Assembly: GCA_022340245.1 (NCBI GenBank)
Contig: JAJDOI010000075.1
Location: 1 to 62,625 of the forward strand
Length of the DNA stretch: 62,625 bases
Source: Thiogranum sp.
Lineage (GTDB): Bacteria; Pseudomonadota; Gammaproteobacteria; DSM-19610
Reading direction: 5' to 3'
Positions 37,136 through 46,027 of the stretch are shown one piece after another. The notes below the pieces were generated by a model. The model was given only the letters and a program-made list of their open reading frames with translations, was not told the DNA's origin and made no database searches. Positions within the stretch are counted from its first letter, which is position 1. Every line of letters begins with the position of its first letter. Both the position numbers and the translations under genes were made by a program.

Positions 37136-37617
37136 CACCCTCTGCCGCCGCGCACCTCGATCTGCGCGACATCCACGCCGCCGCGCCGCCCGCGTTCTGG
37201 CCACCGGCACCCGGCTGGTGGCTGCTGGCGGCCCTGGTGGCGGCAACGCTCGGCTACGGCGTATTTGTGCTCATCCGCTATTACCGGCGCCGCCGGCTGC
37301 AACAACGTATCCTGGCCACACTCGATGAACTCGAAAGCGCCGAATTCGACAACCCCGCACAGTTCGTGTCCGCGGTTTCCACACTGCTGCGCCGCGTGGC
37401 GCTGATGCGCTACAGGCGCAGTGAAGTCGCCTCGTTAAGCGGCGACGCCTGGCTGCGGTTTCTCGACGCTACCGGTGGCGGCGGTACTTTCGCCGACGGA
37501 CCGGGCAGCGTGCTGGCGACCGCACCCTACACGCGCGAGCCCGAAGCGCCCGCGCGGCAGGAACTGCTGGCACTGGCGCGTCAGTGGATCAGGCGCAACG
37601 CGGGGGCCAGCGCATGA
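37132..37617 (+). CDS. DUF4381 membrane protein of the Bat operon
   Basis: A 161-residue protein with one membrane segment (WWLLAALVAATLGYGVFVLI, residues about 29-48) followed by a basic stretch (RYYRRRRLQQR) and a helical cytoplasmic domain. The opening DLRDIHAAAPPAFWPPAPGWW is characteristic of DUF4381 proteins, which sit between DUF58 and BatA genes. Function unknown beyond operon membership. It overlaps both neighbours by four bases (ATGA). Confidence 0.9.
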   Translation: MTPSAAAHLDLRDIHAAAPPAFWPPAPGWWLLAALVAATLGYGVFVLIRYYRRRRLQQRILATLDELESAEFDNPAQFVSAVSTLLRRVALMRYRRSEVASLSGDAWLRFLDATGGGGTFADGPGSVLATAPYTREPEAPARQELLALARQWIRRNAGASA

Positions 37618-38624
37618 GCCTGACGTTCGCCTGGCCCTGGGCCTTGGCCGCCCTGCCGCTGCCGCTGCTCGCGGCACTGCTGCCGCGTGCCCCAGAGCAG
37701 GCCGGGCCCGCGCTGCAACTGCCGTTCGCCGCCGTGTTCGGTTCAACCCTGGTGAACGGTCCGGACAAACCCGCCCCGCTGCGGCTGACGCTGGCGGCGC
37801 TCGCCTGGGTCCTGCTGGTTTGCGCCGCGGCGCGCCCGCAGTTTGTCGGTGAACCGCTGCAACTGCCCGTCAGCGGCCGCGACCTGATGCTGGCGGTGGA
37901 CATCTCCGGCAGCATGCAGACACAGGACATGGTGGTTGGCAACCAGGCCGTATCGCGTCTGACCGCGGTGAAATCGGTGGCCGGCGATTTCATTGATCGC
38001 CGCGTCGGCGACCGACTCGGCCTTATCCTGTTCGGCGACCAGGCCTACCTGCAAACGCCGTTGACCTTTGACCGTAAGACGGTACGCACCCAACTGGACG
38101 AGGCCGCCATCGGCCTGGCCGGCAAACGCACGGCTATCGGCGATGCGATCGGCCTCGCGGTCAAACGCCTGCGCGAACAGCCGCAGGGGAACCGCGTGCT
38201 GATACTGCTGACCGACGGCGCCAACACCGCCGGCGAAGTCGCGCCGCTGAAAGCCGCACAACTGGCCAGGCGCGCCGGCGTGCGTATCTACACCATCGGC
38301 GTAGGCGCCGACGAAGTGCTCGTACAGGGCCTGTTCGGCCGGCAACGTATCGCCAACAACGACCTCGATGAACACAGCCTGACCGCCATCGCCGATACCA
38401 CGGGCGGGCGCTATTTCCGTGCCCGCGACATCAAGGGCCTGGAACAGATCTACCAGTTGCTGGACAAAATCGAACCGGTAGACCAGGACCGGCAAACCTT
38501 CCGGCCGGTCGAAGAACTCTACGGCTGGCCGCTCGGCGCCGCGCTGCTGTTGACGCTGCTGCTGGCGCTGGGCCGTATCGGCCTGTTTCAGCGAATGGTG
38601 TTTCGCGAGGCCCGTCATGCCTGA
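37614..38624 (+). CDS. batA: BatA-like von Willebrand A domain membrane protein
   Basis: A 336-residue protein. Two N-terminal membrane segments (about 5-25 and 60-78), a VWA domain with intact MIDAS (DISGSMQ at about 98-104) and a C-terminal membrane segment (about 305-325). In Bacteroides, Bat proteins are linked to aerotolerance; in other bacteria the operon supports stress tolerance, and the mechanism is open. The C-terminal end overlaps the next gene by eight bases. Confidence 0.93.
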   Translation: MSLTFAWPWALAALPLPLLAALLPRAPEQAGPALQLPFAAVFGSTLVNGPDKPAPLRLTLAALAWVLLVCAAARPQFVGEPLQLPVSGRDLMLAVDISGSMQTQDMVVGNQAVSRLTAVKSVAGDFIDRRVGDRLGLILFGDQAYLQTPLTFDRKTVRTQLDEAAIGLAGKRTAIGDAIGLAVKRLREQPQGNRVLILLTDGANTAGEVAPLKAAQLARRAGVRIYTIGVGADEVLVQGLFGRQRIANNDLDEHSLTAIADTTGGRYFRARDIKGLEQIYQLLDKIEPVDQDRQTFRPVEELYGWPLGAALLLTLLLALGRIGLFQRMVFREARHA

Positions 38625-40605
38625 AAGCTTTCATTTTCTTCAGCCGCTCTGGTTCCTGGCGCTGATTCCCCTGGCGGTGTTGCTGTGGCTGGCGCAGCGT
38701 CAAGGCGAGACCGACAGCAACTGGCGCCGGGTTTGCGACCGCAACCTGCTGCCTTATGTCGTCAACAGCCCGGCGCGACATGCCGGCAGCCTGGGCTTGT
38801 GGCTGCTGGCGGCCGGCTGGCTGCTGGCCGTGACAGCGCTCGCCGACCCGGTATGGCAGAAACGACCGCAACCGGTCTATCGCAACCAGCAGGCCCTCGT
38901 GGTAGTGCTCGACCTGTCGCGCTCGATGTCCAGCGGTGACCTGAAACCCTCGCGGCTGGAACGGGCCCGGTACAAGGTGGCCGATATCCTCAAACAACGG
39001 GGCGAAGGTCAGACCGCACTGGTGGTGTTCGCCGGCGACGCGTTTGCCGTTTCCCCGCTTACCAACGACACCAATACCATCAGCGCGCTGCTCGACCCGT
39101 TGCAACCGGGGTTGATGCCGGTGCAGGGCAGCCGTGTAGACCTCGGTCTTGAGAAAGCCGCCGAGCTGTTCAGACAGGCAGGTGTGCGCCACGGCGACAT
39201 CCTGTTGATCACCGACGGATTCGAGGACGCGCGGGTGCTGGACGTGGCGCGCCGACTTTACAAGGCGGGCTACCGCATATCGGTGCTGGGTGCAGGAACC
39301 AGCGAAGGTGCGCCGGTGCCGGATGGACAAGGCGGCTATGTCCGCGACGCCGCCGGCTCGGTGGTCATGGCGGCGCTGAAACCCGCCCGGCTGCAACAGC
39401 TGGCAGCAGCCGGCGGCGGCAACTACAGCACCATGACCGCGAACGCCGACGATCTCAAAACACTGTTGCCCCGCCCTGCCGCCACGCCGGCAACGCAGAT
39501 GGCGCAAACCGACCTGAAAACCGACATCTGGCGATCCGAGGGCCCCTGGCTGGTACTGGTCCTGTTGCCGCTGGCCGCGCTGGCTTTCCGCCGCGGCTGG
39601 CTGCTGACTGTTCTGCCGCTGCTGATAATGACCGTGCTGTACAGCGCACCGCAACCGGCCATGGCGGCCGGCTGGGATGATCTCTGGCAGCGCCGCGACC
39701 AGCAGGCCGACGCGGCGCTGCGGGCCGGTGATTTGCAGCGCGCCCAGGCACTGGCCAGACAACCGCAGCGACTCGGCACTGCCGCCTATCGGGCCGGCGA
39801 CTACGACAAGGCGCTGCAGGCTTTCGCCAAGACCGAAGGGCCGCAAGGCGACTACAACCGCGCTAATGCACTGGCGCAGCTGGGCCGGTACCAGGACGCG
39901 ATCACCGCCTACGACAAGGCTTTGAAAGCCGACCCGAGTCTCGACGACGCCGTCTACAACAAGGCACAGGTGGAGAAGCTGCTGCAACAGCAGAAGCAAA
40001 AGCAAAAGCAGCAGCAAAGCAAGAACAGCTCCGGCCAGGGGAAAAAAGACGCGAAACAACAGCAGGCCGGCAACAGTTCGCAGCAACAGGGCGGCAGCGG
40101 CAAACAGGCAAGTGGCGACAAGTCGAACGCGACTGCCGGCGACAGCGACAAGTCGGCGCAGACGGGCACGCAATCGGAAAAACCCGGCAGCAGTGAACCG
40201 GGCAACCGGAACAAAGCGCAAAGCCCCGGCGACAAAAACAGCCCGGCTGCATCGACACCGCAACCGGCAATGTCCGCAGGGAAAAAGCCCGATGCCACGG
40301 GTGCCTCACAGGCCCGTCCCGGTGATACCTCGCATAACAGCGAACAGCCCCGGCAACAGGCCAAGGGCAAAGGCACGCCGCACGACGACACCGCCGGACC
40401 CTCACCGCAGCCGCCTGTGCAGGCCGCCGACAAAGGCGCTGCGCCCGGGAATGCAGACCCGGCAACCCGGGAACAACAGCAGGCCGACGAACGTTGGCTG
40501 CGGCGCATTCCCGACGACCCGGGCGGACTGTTACGCCGCAAGTTTCTTTATCAATACAGCCAGCGCGAGCGCGCGCAGCAAAGCGACAACCGTCAAACCT
40601 GGTGA
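38617..40605 (+). CDS. batB: BatB/BatC-type fusion: VWA domain plus TPR and low-complexity tail
   Basis: A 662-residue protein. Residues 1-80 hold two membrane segments; the VWA domain follows with MIDAS DLSRSMS (about 98-104); two further membrane segments lie at about 308-345; then TPR repeats (QQADAALRAGDLQRAQALA; YNRANALAQLGRYQDAITAYDKALKADPS, to about 450). From about 455 to 625 there is a low-complexity tail rich in Gln, Lys, Ser, Gly and Pro, ending in a short ordered segment (ADERWLRRIPDDPGGLLRRKFLYQY) typical of BatC ends. The fusion of BatB and BatC is common in proteobacteria. Confidence 0.92.
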   Translation: MPESFHFLQPLWFLALIPLAVLLWLAQRQGETDSNWRRVCDRNLLPYVVNSPARHAGSLGLWLLAAGWLLAVTALADPVWQKRPQPVYRNQQALVVVLDLSRSMSSGDLKPSRLERARYKVADILKQRGEGQTALVVFAGDAFAVSPLTNDTNTISALLDPLQPGLMPVQGSRVDLGLEKAAELFRQAGVRHGDILLITDGFEDARVLDVARRLYKAGYRISVLGAGTSEGAPVPDGQGGYVRDAAGSVVMAALKPARLQQLAAAGGGNYSTMTANADDLKTLLPRPAATPATQMAQTDLKTDIWRSEGPWLVLVLLPLAALAFRRGWLLTVLPLLIMTVLYSAPQPAMAAGWDDLWQRRDQQADAALRAGDLQRAQALARQPQRLGTAAYRAGDYDKALQAFAKTEGPQGDYNRANALAQLGRYQDAITAYDKALKADPSLDDAVYNKAQVEKLLQQQKQKQKQQQSKNSSGQGKKDAKQQQAGNSSQQQGGSGKQASGDKSNATAGDSDKSAQTGTQSEKPGSSEPGNRNKAQSPGDKNSPAASTPQPAMSAGKKPDATGASQARPGDTSHNSEQPRQQAKGKGTPHDDTAGPSPQPPVQAADKGAAPGNADPATREQQQADERWLRRIPDDPGGLLRRKFLYQYSQRERAQQSDNRQTW

Positions 40606-40623
40606 TTTGTTTCCAGCGGAGTA

Positions 40624-42528
40624 ATGACCATGAGCAACACACAGACAGCACAGACCCCTGTACAGGCCGCGGGCGGCAGTCGCCTCATCGTCGTCCTGGT
40701 CGCGCTGGCCCTGCTGGTGGCGACCCCGGTACTGCGCGCCGATGTGCACGCCAGTCTCGACCGCGACACGATTTACACGGGGGACACCGTCACCCTGAGC
40801 ATTGCCACCGACGGCGCCGACCAGGGTCGGGAACCCGAGCTGGCACCCTTGCACAAGGATTTCGACGTCCTCGGCACCAGTTCGAATCAGCAGATACAGA
40901 TCATCAACGGACAGCGCTCCGATATGCACCAGTGGCTGGTGGAACTGGCGCCGCGGCACTCGGGCACGCTGACCGTGCCGGCCCTGAAGGTGGGTGACAG
41001 CCGCACCGCGGCGCTGACGCTCAAGGTCAGCGAACAACCCGCCGTTTCGGGCGGCCGGGCCGGGCAGCCGGTGTTCATCGAGTCCGAGATCAAGCCCGCG
41101 GCAACTGATACCTATGTGCAGCAGCAGATTCTGTATACAACGCGCCTGTACTACCGCGTACCGCTGATCGAGGGTGACTTCAGTGATCCCGCACTGGATA
41201 ACGCCGCCGTCGAGCGTCTCGGCGACGATCACCAGTACCAGACCACCCGCGACGGACAGCACTACCAGGTGCTCGAACGGCGCTACGCCATCTTCCCGGA
41301 ACACAGCGGCAAGCTGACGATCCCGCCATCCGTTTTCACCGGGCGCATGGTATCGGCATCAGGCCAACGCTCGCCGTTCGACCGCATGGACGCCATGATG
41401 GAGCGCATGCTGGGCAAGAACCCCTTCAAGGACAGCTTCTTCGCCGGCACGCCTTTCGCCGATCCCGGCAAACGCGTGCGGCTGCGCGGCAACCCACTGT
41501 CGCTGGACATCGAACCGCGACCGGCGTCATACCATGGTGATAACTGGCTACCGACGCCGAAGCTGGTGCTGCACGACAGCTGGGCGGATTCGCCACCGGA
41601 GTTCCGCGCCGGCGAACCCGTAACCCGCACCATCACCATCGAGGCCAAGGGCCTGGAAGCTGCCCAGTTGCCCGACATTCATATCCCCCACACAGACGGG
41701 TTGCGCGTCTATCCCGAAAAACCGGTGCAGACCAACCGCACCGACGGCGACTGGGTGTACGGTCGCAGCGAACAGACGTTCGCGTTTATGGCCACCGCCC
41801 CCGGTAAACTCGACCTGCCGACAATCCAGGTCGACTGGTGGGACACCGGCAAGCAGACCGGGCGAACCGCGGTGTTGCCGCAATGGGAGGTCGTGGCCCA
41901 GGCGGGTGGCGACGCTTCCGGGACGGCGACCCAAACCCCGCCGGCACGCCCGGGCAACAGCCCGTCGGCGACGCCGGCGCCCGCCAGGAGCGCACCGGCA
42001 AGCAGCGCTGACAGCGGCCCCGGGCGCGGGCCGGCGGTGCAAACACCCGCCAATCTCTGGCTGGTAGTCGGCGGTCTGGCCCTGCTGGCGGCAGTGTTCA
42101 CCGTGCTGCTGGCGCGCAAAGCTCGCCGGCGCGCGAGTAGTGGCGCTGCCGAAGTGGCAACAGCGAAAACGGCCACCACGCAAGCCGCCGGCGCCAGCGC
42201 CGCGCGCGAGCGATTGCACCGCGCCTGTGCGGAAAACAACCCCCAGGCCGCCGCGGGCGCCCTGCTCGATCTGGCCAAAACCACCTGGCAGCAACACCCG
42301 CCGCGCAGTCTCGGCGACCTCGCCGCACGCCTCGACCGGGGCGACACGCTGGTGCGTGAGCTGGAGGCCGTGCTGTATGCGCCCGGCGGACACGCCTGGA
42401 CCGGGCAACCCCTGTGGCAGGCATTCAGTGATGGCTTTCCGCGCCAGCCGCGCGCCGCGGCCCGGAAAACCACCCCGGCCGGCGGCGCGCCGTCGCTCTA
42501 CCCCGACTGGACGCACACAGCCGGCTGA
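40624..42528 (+). CDS. batD: BatD-like protein (oxygen tolerance family)
   Basis: A 634-residue protein. It has a signal anchor (LIVVLVALALLVATPVLRA, residues about 21-40) and then Ig-like beta domains (DRDTIYTGDTVTLSIATDG; KPAATDTYVQQQILYTTRLYYRVPLIEGDFS). A Pro/Ala-rich linker at about 438-475 precedes a C-terminal membrane segment (about 478-497) and a helical cytoplasmic tail. It should sit mainly in the periplasm and work with BatA and BatB. ATG 40624 or 40630; GCGGAG precedes both. Confidence 0.92.
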   Translation: MTMSNTQTAQTPVQAAGGSRLIVVLVALALLVATPVLRADVHASLDRDTIYTGDTVTLSIATDGADQGREPELAPLHKDFDVLGTSSNQQIQIINGQRSDMHQWLVELAPRHSGTLTVPALKVGDSRTAALTLKVSEQPAVSGGRAGQPVFIESEIKPAATDTYVQQQILYTTRLYYRVPLIEGDFSDPALDNAAVERLGDDHQYQTTRDGQHYQVLERRYAIFPEHSGKLTIPPSVFTGRMVSASGQRSPFDRMDAMMERMLGKNPFKDSFFAGTPFADPGKRVRLRGNPLSLDIEPRPASYHGDNWLPTPKLVLHDSWADSPPEFRAGEPVTRTITIEAKGLEAAQLPDIHIPHTDGLRVYPEKPVQTNRTDGDWVYGRSEQTFAFMATAPGKLDLPTIQVDWWDTGKQTGRTAVLPQWEVVAQAGGDASGTATQTPPARPGNSPSATPAPARSAPASSADSGPGRGPAVQTPANLWLVVGGLALLAAVFTVLLARKARRRASSGAAEVATAKTATTQAAGASAARERLHRACAENNPQAAAGALLDLAKTTWQQHPPRSLGDLAARLDRGDTLVRELEAVLYAPGGHAWTGQPLWQAFSDGFPRQPRAAARKTTPAGGAPSLYPDWTHTAG

Positions 42529-42630
42529 CCGGCGCACACGCCGGGGGGGGGTGGCGCATCCACTGATCTGCGGTAGCATGGGCAGATAACGCCGACCAGA
42601 GCGGCTATCACCCGTACCAGGAACCCTGCG

Positions 42631-43164
42631 ATGCAGCCACCCGAGCGCTTCGGTCTCGATGAAAACTTCCGCCGCTATACCCGCATAACCGGCTGGGTGC
42701 TGCTGCTGCTCGGGCTCGCCGGCATACTGCTGCCGCGGCTTGTCTCGCTGACGCTGTCGGTGTTGATCGGCTGGCTGCTGCTGCTCGCCGCGGGCATTTC
42801 CACTTACCAGGTTTACTACTCATACCGACGCAACGGACTGGCCTGGATAAAACCCTTTATCCTGTTCACCATCGGTTTCATCGTGATTTTCAACCCGACG
42901 GTAGCCATTGCCGCGCTGGGACTGCTGCTCGCCATCTATTTTTTCCTGGACGGCTTCGCCGGCATCAGCTTTGCCCTGGACATGCGCCCGCTGCCCGGCT
43001 GGGGCTGGATGATGGCCAACGGTGTGCTGTCTTTCCTGCTGGCGGCGGTACTGCTGATCGGCTGGCCGTTCAGCGCGCTCTGGGTGGTAGGCCTGCTGAT
43101 CGGCATCAGCCTGTTTCTGGACGGAGTGACACTGCTGATACTGAGCGCCACCAGGTCGGTGTGA
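42631..43164 (+). CDS. HdeD-like/DUF308 membrane protein
   Basis: A 177-residue inner membrane protein with about six hydrophobic helices: pairs at about 20-60, 75-110 and 120-170. The GWVLLLLGLAGILLPRL start and GISLFLDGVTLLILS end match the HdeD/DUF308 family, linked to acid resistance in E. coli. A run of nine G lies about 80 bases upstream (42543-42551). AGGAA serves as ribosome binding site. It may be read from its own promoter or with batD. Confidence 0.85.
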   Translation: MQPPERFGLDENFRRYTRITGWVLLLLGLAGILLPRLVSLTLSVLIGWLLLLAAGISTYQVYYSYRRNGLAWIKPFILFTIGFIVIFNPTVAIAALGLLLAIYFFLDGFAGISFALDMRPLPGWGWMMANGVLSFLLAAVLLIGWPFSALWVVGLLIGISLFLDGVTLLILSATRSV

Positions 43165-43364
43165 CACTGCACCGCGCAAGGCGGTTGCCAATTCGAGGCA
43201 GGCGCGCCCCGCAAAGGTGCGCGCCACGCGCCGGTCGACATGCGCAGCGTATCACCTATAATCCCATACCCTGGTAGCACCGGAAGCCCCTCAACGCACG
43301 GCCCGGCGCGCACAGCACAGCACCCGAACCGCCGCGAGTGTCAATTCAACCCATCGGAGACCCC

Positions 43365-45926
43365 ATGCCCGGAACCCGTTTTAGCCTGGAAGTTCAACCC
43401 CAAATTCCGGAAAAATTGCAACGCCTCGCGGAGTTGTCCAATGATCTGCTGTATAGCTGGGACCGCTCGGTGCGCGCCCTGTTCTTCCGCCTGGACCCTG
43501 CCCTGTGGGTCAGCTCCGGCCACAATCCGAAGGTTTTTCTGCGCCGCATTGCCCAGCAACGCCTGGACGAAGCGGCCGATGACCGCGTCTACATGGAGGC
43601 TTATAACCGGGCGTTAACCACCTATGACTCCTATTTGCAGGAGTCTCAGCGCAAGAGCATCGACCGGTATCTGAGTCCAAAGCGGGACCTGGTGGCGTAT
43701 TTCTGCGCCGAGTTCGGCCTGCACGAAAGTCTGCCGATCTATTCCGGCGGTCTCGGCATTCTGGCCGGCGATCACTGCAAAGCCGCCAGCGACCTGTCTA
43801 TCCCGTTTGTTGCAGTGGGCATGCTCTATCGCCAGGGTTATTTCACCCAGACCATCGACGAGCACGGCAACCAGGTCGCGCACTATACAACCACCGATTT
43901 CGACCAGTTGCCGATCAGGCCGGCGGTCAACGGGGAAAGTTCGGAATTGCACGTCAAGGTGGAATTCCCCGGCCGTGACGTGCAGCTGAAAATCTGGGAG
44001 GCGCGCGTCGGCCATATCAAACTCTATCTGCTCGACAGCGATCTGCCCGAAAACGAGGAAGCCGACCGCGCCATCACCTATCAGTTGTACGGCGGCGATA
44101 TCAATACCCGCATACAGCAGGAAATCGTGCTCGGCATCGGCGGCGTCCGGGCCCTGCGCCTGCTGGGCCTGGAACCGAGCGCCTGGCACATCAACGAAGG
44201 GCATGCGGCCTTCCAGGTGCTGGAACGCTGCCGCGAACTGGTGGCGAACGGCGGGCTGGATTTCGGGTCCGCCCTGGAACAGGTCGCGGGCGCCACGGTT
44301 TTTACCACCCATACGCCGGTACCCGCCGGCCACGATATTTTCGACCACAGCCTGGTCGCCAGCTATTTCAGTGACTACGCCGAGCAGCTCGGCGTGTCGA
44401 TGGCGGATTTCCTCGCGCTCGGCACCAACCCGGCCGTGGAAGGCCGCTTCAACCAGACCATTCTGGCACTGCGGGGATCACGTTTTCACAATGGCGTCAG
44501 CCGTATCCACGGCGATGTGGCTTCGCACATGGAAAGCTATGTCTGGCCCCAGATCCCGCAGCGCGAAAACCCGATGCGTTATGTCACCAACGGCGTACAC
44601 GTCCAGACGTTTCTGTCTTACGAGTGGATCAATATGTACGACATGCGCTTTGGTATGGAGTGGCGCAACGAGCTGCTGAACGAGGAGTACTGGGAACGTA
44701 TCGACGAAATCCCCGACCACAGCTTCTGGAGCCAGCGGCAGTCGCTGAAGTCGGAACTGCTCAGCCACGTACGCCGCCGGGTGGTGCTGCAATCGCGTCG
44801 TAATCGCTGCGGCGAAGCCCTTATCGACCGCATTACGCGCATGCTCAGTCCGCACGAAACAGACATACTCACCATCGGTTTTGCACGCCGTTTTGCCACC
44901 TATAAACGCGCCACGCTGCTGTTTTCCGACCCGGAACGCCTGGCGCGCCTGCTCAATGATCCGCAACGGCCGGTGCTGCTGATTTTTGCCGGCAAGGCCC
45001 ACCCCAGTGACCAGCCTGGTCAGCAGTTGATTCGCGTCATCCACGAGTTTTCGCGTCGGCCGGAATTCATCGGCAAAATTCTGCTGCTGGAAGGCTACGA
45101 CCTGTCGCTGGGACGCAAACTGGTGTCCGGTGTAGACGTCTGGCTGAACAACCCCGAATATCCCATGGAAGCCAGTGGCACGTCAGGACAGAAAGCGGGA
45201 CTCAACGGCGTTATCAATCTAAGCGTGCTGGATGGCTGGTGGGGCGAGGGTTATAACGGCGAGAACGGCTGGGCCATCACCCCGCACGACCAGCATTACG
45301 ACGCCTCGTTCCGTAACCAGGAAGAGGCCAACGAGTTGCTGGACATTATCGAACACCAGGTGATCCCTCTCTACTACGACCGCAACGGCCACGGCTTTTC
45401 CGAAGGCTGGGTGCAAATGTCCAAGGCGTCGATGAAGTCCACCATGCCGCATTTCAACTCGCAGCGCATGGTCATGGATTACATCCGCGGCTTTTATGGA
45501 CCGGCTGCCGAACAAGGTCGGGCGCTGGCCAGAAACCGCTATAAAGGCGCCAAGGAACTGGCCCGCTGGAAGGAAAAGGTCCGCAATCTGTGGTCATCGG
45601 TGACACTGCGGCGCCTCGACGACGCCACCCAGGCTATCACCGCGGGCAGCAAGCTTACCGTCCAGGTCGCCGCACAACTGGGCGATCTGTCCCCGGAAGA
45701 CGTACATCTGGAATGCGTGATCGGCATTGAAAACGAACACCACGAATTCCAGGCTACCGACTACATGGGCTTCATGGCCAGCGGCAAACTCGACACGGGC
45801 GAAACGCTTTTCACCCTGGACATGGATCCGCCCCTGCCGGGTCTGCAGCTCTACCAGATCCGCATTTACCCCTATAACAAGCTGCTGAGTCACCGCTTCG
45901 AGACCGGCTATATGATCTGGCTGTAG
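43365..45926 (+). CDS. glgP: Alpha-glucan (glycogen) phosphorylase
   Basis: A 853-residue GT35 phosphorylase of the shorter family with an N-terminal DUF3417 segment (AELSNDLLYSWDRSVRALFFRLDPALW). It releases glucose 1-phosphate from glycogen or maltodextrin using pyridoxal phosphate. Conserved segments include FCAEFGLHESLPIYSGGLGILAGDH, GFARRFATYKRATLLF and the cofactor Lys in SGTSGQKAGLNGVINLSVLDGWW. ATG 43365 has GGAG at good spacing; a GTG nine codons upstream is less likely. It opens the glycogen region on the plus strand and converges with malQ. Confidence 0.95.
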   Translation: MPGTRFSLEVQPQIPEKLQRLAELSNDLLYSWDRSVRALFFRLDPALWVSSGHNPKVFLRRIAQQRLDEAADDRVYMEAYNRALTTYDSYLQESQRKSIDRYLSPKRDLVAYFCAEFGLHESLPIYSGGLGILAGDHCKAASDLSIPFVAVGMLYRQGYFTQTIDEHGNQVAHYTTTDFDQLPIRPAVNGESSELHVKVEFPGRDVQLKIWEARVGHIKLYLLDSDLPENEEADRAITYQLYGGDINTRIQQEIVLGIGGVRALRLLGLEPSAWHINEGHAAFQVLERCRELVANGGLDFGSALEQVAGATVFTTHTPVPAGHDIFDHSLVASYFSDYAEQLGVSMADFLALGTNPAVEGRFNQTILALRGSRFHNGVSRIHGDVASHMESYVWPQIPQRENPMRYVTNGVHVQTFLSYEWINMYDMRFGMEWRNELLNEEYWERIDEIPDHSFWSQRQSLKSELLSHVRRRVVLQSRRNRCGEALIDRITRMLSPHETDILTIGFARRFATYKRATLLFSDPERLARLLNDPQRPVLLIFAGKAHPSDQPGQQLIRVIHEFSRRPEFIGKILLLEGYDLSLGRKLVSGVDVWLNNPEYPMEASGTSGQKAGLNGVINLSVLDGWWGEGYNGENGWAITPHDQHYDASFRNQEEANELLDIIEHQVIPLYYDRNGHGFSEGWVQMSKASMKSTMPHFNSQRMVMDYIRGFYGPAAEQGRALARNRYKGAKELARWKEKVRNLWSSVTLRRLDDATQAITAGSKLTVQVAAQLGDLSPEDVHLECVIGIENEHHEFQATDYMGFMASGKLDTGETLFTLDMDPPLPGLQLYQIRIYPYNKLLSHRFETGYMIWL

Positions 45927-46027
45927 AACGGTACGGGTCGCCGCCCAGCGCCGGCCCGCGGCCCTTGCGGGCGGCACACCCGCGACGGACACATCACTCC
46001 ACCACGGCGAGTCTCACCACAGCCCTG

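Noticed and set aside
38431-40263. Long minus-strand open frame opposite batB.
   Set aside because: Repetitive Leu/Arg-rich translation opposite a clear VWA-TPR gene; a GC shadow.
45940-45975. Terminator hairpin GCCGCCC...GGGCGGC after glgP.
   Set aside because: Alternative pairings compete and no T-run follows; too weak to list as a feature.
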